Shown here one piece after another: positions 16,089 to 21,781 of a DNA stretch of 32,742 bases; the first letter of the stretch is position 1, and the number at the start of each line of letters is the position of its first letter. The position numbers were made by a program, and so were the translations under genes. The DNA is taken from assembly GCA_001871115.1 (NCBI GenBank), contig MNUR01000128.1:1-32742 (forward strand), read 5' to 3'. Under the pieces are notes generated by a model, which saw only the letters and a program-made list of their open reading frames with translations, made no database searches and was not told where the DNA came from. The DNA comes from Elusimicrobia bacterium CG1_02_56_21. Its GTDB lineage: Bacteria > Elusimicrobiota > Elusimicrobia > Elusimicrobiales > UBA9959.

Positions 16089-16158
16089 AAATAGGGGACA
16101 GCGACCTATTTTACCCAAGTCTGAAGATTGTAAAATAATAGGTCGCTGTCCCCTATTT
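16089..16158. repeat. REP-like palindromic element, GGGGACAGCGACCT family, copy 2
   Basis: Perfect 22-bp arms (16089-16110, 16137-16158) enclose a 26-nt loop, nearly identical to copy 1 at 13832-13901 and in the same orientation. It lies between two convergent genes and could also act as a bidirectional terminator. Confidence 0.8.
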
Positions 16159-16180
16159 GCCCTGACTTGATAAAGAAGTG

Positions 16181-16657
16181 TTACTTCAGCTTTTTGGCGA
16201 GACTCTTAAGCAGGTCGTCGGCCGTATCCTTTATCAGCTCATTATAGGCGGCTTTCACTTTCCCGGCCGGGTCGTCCAGGTCGATCTTAAAGTTGCCGAA
16301 ATTACCGTCAGGCAGCTTCTCCCCCGTGAAGACCGGCATCGCCAGCTTCATCGGGGCCAGGTCGTCCAGGCGCGGCTGCCCGCCGTCTATGGCTATCGCC
16401 CCCGCCTTGTTCCTTAAAAGGACGGTCGGGTTCACCTTCAGGCTGGAAAGCACGCGGTTGCCGCCGACTATGATGCGTATATCCCCGGGCGACCCGGGAA
16501 TGGAGGCCAGGTGCACGAGCAGGACGCCGTCCAGGCCGTTCTTCGCGCAATAGTCCTGCAGCATAAGGTCCAATATCTGTCTTAACGCGTCTTCCTTCGG
16601 ACTAAGATCGCTCCTCTTCCTGAGCAGGCTGTAGGGGATGCCGGCCGTGGCTTTAGG
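16181..16657 (-). pseudogene. Downstream half of a secreted protein split by an in-frame TAG
   Basis: This 158-codon stretch follows the TAG at 16658-16660 in the same frame as the upstream gene and has no start codon of its own at a sensible place; the first ATG (16564) lies inside the helix KEDALRQILDLMLQDYCAKN. It continues GLDGVLLVHLASIPGSPGDI, GGNRVLSSLKVNPTVLLRNK and ends in a lysine-rich helix, DDLLKSLAKKLK. Together with the upstream part it would make a 324-residue exported protein. TAG ends several intact genes here (pcp, glgB), so routine amber recoding is unlikely, and a nonsense mutation is the simplest reading. The family was not recognised. Confidence 0.6.
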
Positions 16658-17155
16658 CTAGGCCAGTTTGGCGCGCAGGGCATTGAAGTCGGCCTGCAGC
16701 TCCCTGGCCGTCGAAGCTATAAGTTTACCCTTCAGCGCGGCAAGCTTCTCCTTATTGCCGCCCATGGAGGCCATAGCCAGCGCCATCATTTCCTTTGGAT
16801 CCACGGTCCCCGGCAGTTTATTCTGCATGGCAAGCGCGTCAAGGACCTTCACCGTTACAGGAGAGGCTTCCAGGTTGGAAAGAGAGGCTTCCAGTTCGGC
16901 TATGCCGGGAGCGTCCGGCATCTCCCATTTTCCCAGCGCCTTCAGGCCGGGGCCGTAATTAGCCAGAGCGTAATCCCCGGCCGCGGACATGAAAGCAGCA
17001 TCGGAGGCGCTGTCCGAGCCTATGTTATCGATGGTCACGCTGATCAGGGCGGCCTTAGCCACGGCTTTAAGGGCCTTCTTCTCCACTTTTATCCCGGCCT
17101 GCGCGGCCTGCGATGCTAAAACCACGGCTGCTGCAGCTATAATTATTCTTTTCAT
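16658..17155 (-). CDS. Secreted protein, upstream half of the TAG-split gene
   Basis: AGGAGA lies 4 nt before the ATG at 17155. Residues 1-20 are a signal peptide (MKRIIIAAAAVVLASQAAQA). The 165-residue product is alanine- and lysine-rich and mainly helical, with VEKKALKAVAKAALISVTID near the N-terminus and LKGKLIASTARELQADFNAL before the stop. It ends in TAG, and the same frame stays open for 158 more codons beyond it. It may be a functional short product or the front of a broken 324-residue protein. No family was recognised. It follows the 355-residue nucleotidyltransferase-fold gene on the same strand, with a 353-bp gap. Confidence 0.65.
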   Translation of the reverse strand: MKRIIIAAAAVVLASQAAQAGIKVEKKALKAVAKAALISVTIDNIGSDSASDAAFMSAAGDYALANYGPGLKALGKWEMPDAPGIAELEASLSNLEASPVTVKVLDALAMQNKLPGTVDPKEMMALAMASMGGNKEKLAALKGKLIASTARELQADFNALRAKLA

Positions 17156-17230
17156 TGATTCTCCTGTGGCTGATACTTTTCGTATTCCCCAAGAATATTA
17201 CCGAAACAGATTGTAACGATTTCCAGGCCA

Positions 17231-17278
17231 TAAAAACAAGCGGGAGGTTTCGGGAGCATGTTCTGGCCCCTCTCCCGC
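17231..17278 (-). terminator. Probable rho-independent terminator
   Basis: On the minus strand arms GCGGGAG (17272-17278) and CTCCCGC (17240-17246) close a long hairpin, followed by TTGTTTTTA. It lies downstream of the gene ending at 17509 and upstream of the secreted-protein gene starting at 17155. Confidence 0.55.
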
Positions 17279-17335
17279 ACTTCGGGCCCGGCGGCTAAAT
17301 CCCGCCCATAAGGCTCCCGAGGGTCCTTTAACCCC

Positions 17336-17366
17336 AAAACAAAGCTGCCAGACCTCCCGGCGGCTT
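17336..17366 (-). repeat. Terminator-like hairpin, dispersed repeat copy
   Basis: On the minus strand AAGCCGCC and GGCAGCTT pair with one mismatch, and the stem is followed by TGTTTTGGGG. It shares the CCCCAAAACAAA edge with the copies at 18634 and 8142. Confidence 0.5.
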
Positions 17367-17465
17367 ATTCTGAAATCGGCCTTCTCGGCCGTGTCCCAGT
17401 CCGTTGAAAACACTATCCTCCGCCCCCCTAATGCCAGGCCTCCCCGGCGGCTTCAGTGTTAAAAC

Positions 17466-17483
17466 AATAGGGCGCTGTCCCTA
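17466..17483. repeat. Solo arm of the AGGGCGCTGTCCCT palindrome family
   Basis: These 18 bases are identical to the left arm of the element at 7649-7724. No second arm is present nearby, so this is a half-element. Confidence 0.6.
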
Positions 17484-17508
17484 TTTCCAACGGGATTCTA
17501 TTTCCCTT

Positions 17509-18576
17509 TCAACCCCTGCCCCCGTTACCCAAATTCGGCGCGGCGGAAAGGATTTTTTTATATTCCTCCGGATACTTCACGGAAAATGCCGCAAGGCCTT
17601 TTTTCAGCCTGCCCGCCCACGATGGCCCGCGCGCCATGACGGCTTCATAAGCTACCATGATATCTCCAGGCCTGTCCTCGGCCAATATCCCCAATAAAAA
17701 CTCCGCCTGCGCCAGGTCTTTCTGCACTTTCGCCTGCATGGCCGCCGGCCGCAGCCGGCTTATAATAAGCTTATGCAGCGCGAACCTGGCCGGAGACGGA
17801 ACGTTTACCAGCGCGCCTTCCCCGCTGACAACAGCGGCCCGCTCCGTAGCTTCCATCAGATAACCCAGATAGGGCAGAGGCTGCGCGGCGGTGTTCAGCG
17901 CCGGGATAAAGACGGGCTTTAGCGCTTCTCCGTTGCCGGGCGTCAGCACATCCACCATCAGCGTGCTGCCGCGCACCCGGAACGAGGTGGAAGGGTTCTT
18001 ATGGTCCAGTTGCGGCACCGGCAGGAAACCCATTTTAAGGTTTTCCAGCGCCGCGGGCACATCGGTTTTCCCGATTGGGAAAGCGATATTCACGGTCCTT
18101 GAGGCGGCTATGTCTATATCCTGGGTCTTCAGCGCCGTCTCCCAATTTACTCCCAGCATGTTCCCCATCGCCGCGAAAGCGTGAGTCCCGACCAGCACGC
18201 CGCCCAGGCGGAACACGCCGCCGGCGGCCAGCGCCGACAGCACCTTCGCGTGCGCCGCGTCGGCGTACAGCCCGCCGCCGGCCCTTATCTGCGCGCAAAG
18301 TTTTTTTACGCGCTCCAGGTCCGGCTGAAAAAAAGCCTTCTCCGCTTTGTACCTGGCCGCCAGTCCATCCAGCGCGGCGGACCTCCTGCCCAGGTAAATC
18401 TGCCGCAGCGCGCCGTTAAGCCCTACATGCTGGAAATAATAATAAGTGCCGCCCTTTACATTCTTTACGGTAAAACTCCCCTTGAGCGAGCCGATGGAGC
18501 GGCGTGCTTCAAGGGCCGTAAGCTGGTCCACCAGCTCGGCGTAAAGCGTATGCGTCTCCGGAGAAAGCCTTCGCAT
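17509..18576 (-). CDS. Nucleotidyltransferase-fold protein, GSU2403 type
   Basis: A 355-residue cytoplasmic protein. Residues about 20-75 hold an N-terminal segment with SLKGSFTVKNVKGGTYYYF. The nucleotidyltransferase-like core starts near residue 110 with GGVFRLGGVLVGTHAFAAM and reaches the acidic strand TQDIDIAAS, the pattern of the GSU2403-type family (Pfam NTP_transf_8). A helical C-terminal region contains FALHKLIISRL. Such proteins resemble AbiEii/MNT-type nucleotidyltransferases and are often accessory; the target is unknown. The ATG at 18576 has GGGG 8 nt upstream. An extended -10 (TGGTATAAT) lies 25 nt before it, giving a short leader. Confidence 0.75.
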   Translation of the reverse strand: MRRLSPETHTLYAELVDQLTALEARRSIGSLKGSFTVKNVKGGTYYYFQHVGLNGALRQIYLGRRSAALDGLAARYKAEKAFFQPDLERVKKLCAQIRAGGGLYADAAHAKVLSALAAGGVFRLGGVLVGTHAFAAMGNMLGVNWETALKTQDIDIAASRTVNIAFPIGKTDVPAALENLKMGFLPVPQLDHKNPSTSFRVRGSTLMVDVLTPGNGEALKPVFIPALNTAAQPLPYLGYLMEATERAAVVSGEGALVNVPSPARFALHKLIISRLRPAAMQAKVQKDLAQAEFLLGILAEDRPGDIMVAYEAVMARGPSWAGRLKKGLAAFSVKYPEEYKKILSAAPNLGNGGRG

Positions 18577-18601
18577 GATCTACCCCTTTAGTTATACGCA
18601 T

Positions 18602-18610
18602 ATTATACCA
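18602..18610 (-). promoter_or_regulatory. Extended -10 promoter element for the nucleotidyltransferase-fold gene
   Basis: On the minus strand TGGTATAAT matches an extended -10. Transcription would start near 18595, leaving a leader of about 19 nt with an AAAGGGG ribosome site. The -35 region falls in the 3' end of the upstream open frame. Confidence 0.5.
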
Positions 18611-19034
18611 TCCCTACGTATAACTTCAAGCCCCAAAACAAAACCGCCGGGCCTCCCCTGCGGCTTCGCAGGGGTATTGTTCCCGGCAGGCATAACTTTT
18701 TCTTTGGTATTAAACTTTGAAATACAAACCATAAAGCCGATAAAAACTTTTTCACTTTCCGGTATTGTGCTGGATTTGAAGTTGGAGTCCTGGTCTGCAA
18801 CCCATCTACGGTAGTAAGATAGTCATTATTCTTAAATCCTACAAGGTCGGATAGCTTTTCGTTTGTAGACTTCCTGTTCTGCCACCTTCGGAACAAAGAT
18901 ATCGGCCACCTAATAATCTGGAATACGATCATGCCTTTATACTGCGCATATATCGCCCGTAACTCATGGTCGGACATGCAGTCATAAATAACAATCAAAA
19001 CACCGATCAGCAACCAGGAAAGCGCTATGCTCAT
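18603..19034 (-). CDS. Membrane-anchored hypothetical protein with anomalous tail
   Basis: A 143-codon frame starts at ATG 19034, preceded by AAGGACAAGG. Residues 1-17 form a transmembrane segment (MSIALSWLLIGVLIVIY), and a second amphipathic region lies at 33-49. The family was not recognised. After about residue 110 (SLIPKKKLCLPGT) the frame runs through a terminator-like hairpin repeat (18634-18675) and into the promoter of the next gene. The last 30 residues are therefore probably not original: either a stop was lost or the hairpin repeat was inserted near the 3' end. Confidence 0.5.
   Translation of the reverse strand: MSIALSWLLIGVLIVIYDCMSDHELRAIYAQYKGMIVFQIIRWPISLFRRWQNRKSTNEKLSDLVGFKNNDYLTTVDGLQTRTPTSNPAQYRKVKKFLSALWFVFQSLIPKKKLCLPGTIPLRSRRGGPAVLFWGLKLYVGMV
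18634..18675 (-). repeat. Terminator-like hairpin, dispersed repeat copy
   Basis: The block begins CCAAAACAAAACCGCCGGGC on the plus strand, as at 8140. It can form CCCCTGCG-GCTT-CGCAGGGG (18655-18674) or the CCGC/GCGG pairing of the other copies. On the minus strand the stem is followed by TTTTGTTTTGG. Confidence 0.55.
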
Positions 19035-19558
19035 AAAACCTTGTCCTTGATAGAGTGCACTCGTGTGAATCAGTTTTCGGTAAACTCTATCGATAATTTA
19101 CTGCCATGGGCAATTTCCTTGTATGGTCTGCCCCGGAGTTTATTGTTTTTGTAAAAGCTTTAACTGTTGCCGCCGCTGTCTGCTCTGCCTTGAGTGGCAG
19201 CATTATATTCCGGCCAGTTACATGGTTTGTTGCGCCATCAGGCCGCATGTACCGGAAAATAGAAAGCCAAATTCCAATAGTGCCATTAATGCTGGCATCG
19301 TCGCGGGCTGTGGCTGTGCCTGAAACCTCTACGAGTCCAGCCTGCCGCCGACAGTCAGGCAAGGTAGACGGCGCCGGGCGCCGGCTACGCTGCCGGCAGC
19401 GCATGGCCGTTTCCGCAGATCATATAGCCGTGGGCTCGTCGTAAAACGCGGGGCAGAATGACACGGGCACGTCGCAGAAACGCTGTCCTGGCGCATTCCT
19501 GCGCGAATTTAAACGGCCATTTCGCCAAAAAGGACTGATAAGGAAGGTTTTAGAAGAG
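19035..19558. other. Intergenic region without a convincing gene
   Basis: An inverted repeat GATAGAGT (19049-19056) / ACTCTATC (19084-19091) with a 27-nt loop lies 15 bp upstream of the ATG at 19034 and may be an operator or leader hairpin. A plus-strand frame at 19106-19444 has a hydrophobic start but no ribosome site and an arginine-rich random-looking tail. An overlapping minus-strand frame at 19087-19404 has no recognisable features. The region may contain decayed sequence. Confidence 0.4.
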
Positions 19559-19559
19559 A

Positions 19560-19590
19560 AAGACCTCGCGCCCTGTAGAGGTCTTTTATT
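19560..19590 (+). terminator. Bidirectional rho-independent terminator
   Basis: AAGACCTC (19560-19567) and GAGGTCTT (19578-19585) form an 8-bp stem with a 10-nt loop. The plus strand continues TTATTT; the minus strand continues TCTCTTC. It lies 24 bp past the stop of the lipoprotein gene at 19610 and probably terminates it; the better U-tract faces plus. Confidence 0.65.
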
Positions 19591-19609
19591 TGTGGCAATT
19601 GCCGATAAG

Positions 19610-20566
19610 TTACTTTTGTCCCTCGAGATGGGCGATACCTTTGCGTAAATTAGCCTTAAAATCTTCCTCGGTTGGCCCCCACCCGCCAATATGATAAACG
19701 GTTTTCCCATCCTTAAGAAAGTAGAATTGCGGAAGGCTGGTAAAATCAAATCTTTCCCATCCACCACGCAGATCCTCCCTGTTTGAATAAATCAAAAACG
19801 GCAGTTTAGGGTTCTCTTTATTCCAGCGCACAAGGTCTGGAATAAACGATAACGACGAGTTTAGCGGTAAAACTATCAATGCATTTTCCTCAAAGGCACG
19901 CTTTAGTTCCGGGTCGGTCAGTATCAGTTCCAGCGAACGTTTTGAGAAATGACACCCGGTGGACATAATAGAAACTATCACAGGCCTTTTTGTGATTTCA
20001 ACCAGCACTAGATCAAAATATTTCCCGTCAGCGGAAACTTTGTAAAGATTCCCGGATTTTCCCGCATATTCCACTGGTTCCCGGACCTCAGGCAGCTGCT
20101 CCCCCGCCAACAACTCCGGATATGCCTGTTGTATTTTTTTAGCGTTAAGCAAATCCCCTTGTGTTATGTATGCCGAGAACATATTCTCCACACAAGTATT
20201 TTTTAGGCTCCCCTTAGAGCAACGCGTTTTTTCAAGGCCCCTGGTTGTTAACTCAGCAAATGAACCCTCCAACCCGGCAAGATACCGGCTTTCGAGCGTA
20301 TAAAAAGAAAGCGTGTCATACATTTTAAAGAGCTGTTTCAGTGTTTCATCCGGATAGCGAGACACCACAGGCTTCTTCTTTCCGAAAAGCGAGTCATATT
20401 TCCGATCAAGCGCAGCATTATATTCTTGTTCAGAAAAGTCAGACTTTTTCTGCATTTCTTTTCTAATGTTCTTAGAGTAGTTATGCATCTCAAGCGGCTT
20501 TCTTTGCTGTGCGTACTGGCAGCCACCCAAACCGAGTAAAGCTATTAAAGCAAGGCGTCTTTTCAT
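19610..20566 (-). CDS. Lipoprotein with thioredoxin-like domain and CxxS motif
   Basis: The start is taken at ATG 20566 (MKRRLALIALLGLGGC), because the lipobox LGGC then places Cys16 at a normal distance; upstream starts add eight residues before the signal peptide. The 318-residue product has a helical N-terminal half with two cysteines (TRCSKGSLKNTC) and a C-terminal thioredoxin-like fold from about residue 170: VIVSIMSTGCHFSKRSLELI, later SLPQFYFLKDGKTVYHIGGW. Cys205 and Ser208 form CHFS in place of the usual CxxC. A CxxS active site suggests disulfide isomerase or glutathionylation-type chemistry rather than oxidation (inference). It would act in the periplasm, tethered to a membrane. The same strand upstream holds only a gene fragment. 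Confidence 0.72.
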   Translation of the reverse strand: MKRRLALIALLGLGGCQYAQQRKPLEMHNYSKNIRKEMQKKSDFSEQEYNAALDRKYDSLFGKKKPVVSRYPDETLKQLFKMYDTLSFYTLESRYLAGLEGSFAELTTRGLEKTRCSKGSLKNTCVENMFSAYITQGDLLNAKKIQQAYPELLAGEQLPEVREPVEYAGKSGNLYKVSADGKYFDLVLVEITKRPVIVSIMSTGCHFSKRSLELILTDPELKRAFEENALIVLPLNSSLSFIPDLVRWNKENPKLPFLIYSNREDLRGGWERFDFTSLPQFYFLKDGKTVYHIGGWGPTEEDFKANLRKGIAHLEGQK

Positions 20567-20598
20567 ATCAACTCGCATATTTATCTGCATCTACCCCC

Positions 20599-20618
20599 AG
20601 CCGTGTGTGCACACGGCT
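20599..20618. repeat. Short hairpin upstream of the thioredoxin-like lipoprotein
   Basis: AGCCGTGT and ACACGGCT form an 8-bp stem with a GTGC loop, located 33 bp before the lipoprotein ATG and 20 bp after the stop of the gene fragment. No T-run follows, so it may be a leader or mRNA-processing hairpin. Confidence 0.4.
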
Positions 20619-20637
20619 GCGTATAAAGCTTAATTAT

Positions 20638-20772
20638 CACTTCATTATAGCGTTCATTATCTGCGCCATTTTTTCAGCACCAAGACCATCAAGAACTGGT
20701 TTGGTTACACTAATTTTCTTTACTTTTCCACCCTCGATTATGAACCCACTTATAAGCTCTTGCGCGACTGGT
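20638..20772 (-). pseudogene. C-terminal fragment of an unrecognised protein
   Basis: A frame with no start reads EPVAQELISGFIIEGGKVKK and then ISVTKPVLDGLGAEKMAQIM before TGA. The sequence is clearly protein-like (a beta hairpin followed by a helix). Its upstream end coincides with the outer end of IS91 remnant 6 at 20777, so the insertion or an associated deletion removed the rest. No family was recognised. Confidence 0.55.
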
Positions 20773-20776
20773 TCAG

Positions 20777-20993
20777 CTAGGCAGTAAACATAAGGCCGAT
20801 TATCGCCAGTTTTCCCTTTATCTTTATATTTCCCTGCCTGAAAATTTCTCCGGAAACCGCTTCCCGACGCCTGTTTTATCTATAAAGCAAAAAGCGGGGC
20901 GTTTTCCTGAAATTTTCACAAGCACCCCCCGGGCGGTTAGCGGGCGTATCGGGAGTTCCGAAGCGGTTTTATCCAGTCGTCGGCCGGGGCGGG
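20777..20993 (-). mobile_element. IS91-family remnant 6: element end, second subtype
   Basis: The shared end CTAGGCAGTAAACATAAGG is intact. The following bases resemble remnant 7 more closely than remnants 1-5 (AAAAGCGGGG, TTTTCACAAGCACCCCC, CGTCGGCCGGGGCGGG). Similarity to remnant 7 stops at about 20993, just before the 68-residue gene. Confidence 0.75.
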
Positions 20994-21009
20994 CGGATTA
21001 GAATGCGGG

Positions 21010-21216
21010 TCAGAGTTTGAAGTGCTTGCCGGTTATGGGAGTGAAAGGGCGGCGAGCGTGGCCCGTATAGGCGTTAAACTGCGTGGCGAATTCAAGCCAG
21101 GCGGCGACGTCGTAAGCGCCGTCCTTGTTTAAAAATGTTTTCCTGTTCTTTGCCATGCTTTCCATGTCCCGGTTCATGGAAGCGGTAAAAAAAAGGTCTT
21201 TATTGTTTTCCGCCAT
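21010..21216 (-). CDS. Small partner protein of a nucleotidyltransferase module
   Basis: A 68-residue polar protein, MAENNKDLFFTASMNRDMES, with TFLNKDGAYDVAAWLEFATQ in the centre and a basic C-terminus (PFTPITGKHFKL). Its start overlaps the end of the nucleotidyltransferase gene by 17 bp, so the two are translationally coupled. No family was recognised. By position it could be a regulator, toxin or cofactor protein of the nucleotidyltransferase (inference). The pair is flanked by IS91 remnants on both sides. Confidence 0.65.
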   Translation of the reverse strand: MAENNKDLFFTASMNRDMESMAKNRKTFLNKDGAYDVAAWLEFATQFNAYTGHARRPFTPITGKHFKL

Positions 21217-21745
21217 ATTTGTTCCTCAGTTCCAGGAAACGCGGCCCCATGTTGAAAAGTTCGAAGTAGGACTTTAAGATTTCCCAGTCCAGGGGGCGGG
21301 CTTTCATCAGCTCTTCTATGTCGGAGTTATCTCTTGCCAGCCTGTCGGGGTTGTTGTTTATCGCTTGGAGTTTAAGGGCTATAATATCTTCCGGCTTGAG
21401 CACTTTCACCCTGGTTTCTTTGCCAAAGACAGGAAGGGTTTCAGCTTCGGACAGCATTTTCAGGGAGATCGGCCTGAAGGCGTGCAGGAAATCCACTTCG
21501 CCCATCTCGGGAGAGGGAGAGACATACTGCGAAGCGTTTTCCGAAGAGAAAACTTTTTTATACCCGAGCGAGAGCATTATCGCTTCAACTTTATGAAGCG
21601 TCTCCGAGCTGACAAGAAAATCGAGGTCTATGGTGCTGCGGGGAATGCCCAGCGCACCCACGGCGAAGCCGCCGATAATGGCGTAAGGGATGTTATTCTT
21701 CTCGAATTCCGTCACCGTAAGCGTCAAAACCTTCTTGAGGTCCAT
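21200..21745 (-). CDS. Nucleotidyltransferase (MNT/AbiEii-like)
   Basis: This 181-residue protein has the minimal nucleotidyltransferase core: IPYAIIGGFAVGALGIPRST, with the GG(x)9-15 motif, and the acidic pair DLDF at about residues 41-44; a third acidic position lies in GEVDFLHAF. The segment VLKPEDIIALKLQAINNNPD matches the helix common to AbiEii-like and related DUF6036-type proteins. Such enzymes transfer AMP or another nucleotide, in several toxin-antitoxin and phage-defence pairs to a protein or tRNA. A TATAAT box ends 7 nt before the ATG, so the transcript is probably leaderless. The next gene overlaps its stop. Confidence 0.8.
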   Translation of the reverse strand: MDLKKVLTLTVTEFEKNNIPYAIIGGFAVGALGIPRSTIDLDFLVSSETLHKVEAIMLSLGYKKVFSSENASQYVSPSPEMGEVDFLHAFRPISLKMLSEAETLPVFGKETRVKVLKPEDIIALKLQAINNNPDRLARDNSDIEELMKARPLDWEILKSYFELFNMGPRFLELRNKYGGKQ

Positions 21746-21752
21746 TTGAAAT

Positions 21753-21781
21753 ATTATAGCAGAAGAAGCTGGAGTTGCCAG
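21753..21781 (-). promoter_or_regulatory. Promoter for the nucleotidyltransferase module, overlapping an IS91 end
   Basis: On the minus strand CTGGCA (21776-21781) and TATAAT (21753-21758) are separated by 17 nt; TATAAT is 7 nt from the ATG. The -35-like hexamer lies in the terminal bases of IS91 remnant 7, so the insertion may have supplied it. Confidence 0.5.

Larger units (their letters stand above)
17156..17508. other. Hairpin-rich intergenic region
   Basis: No gene is supported in this 353-bp gap. It holds two terminator-like hairpins on the minus strand (17231-17278 and 17336-17366) and a solo palindrome arm (17466-17483). The roughly 100 nt between the two hairpins is GC-rich and could be a small RNA, but no family signature (SRP, 6S, tmRNA) is visible. 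Confidence 0.4.

Noticed and set aside
16658..16660. Amber (TAG) recoding as a general feature of this genome
   Set aside because: Intact genes here (pcp, glgB, the 132-residue membrane protein) end with TAG at the expected place, so TAG is a normal stop.
17231..17335. SRP, 6S or similar structural RNA between the two hairpins
   Set aside because: The block is GC-rich and folded, but the conserved SRP loop and 6S bubble features are not visible. A terminator reading is simpler.
19106..19444. Plus-strand membrane protein gene
   Set aside because: There is no ribosome site, the tail is Arg-rich and random, and an overlapping minus frame is equally open.
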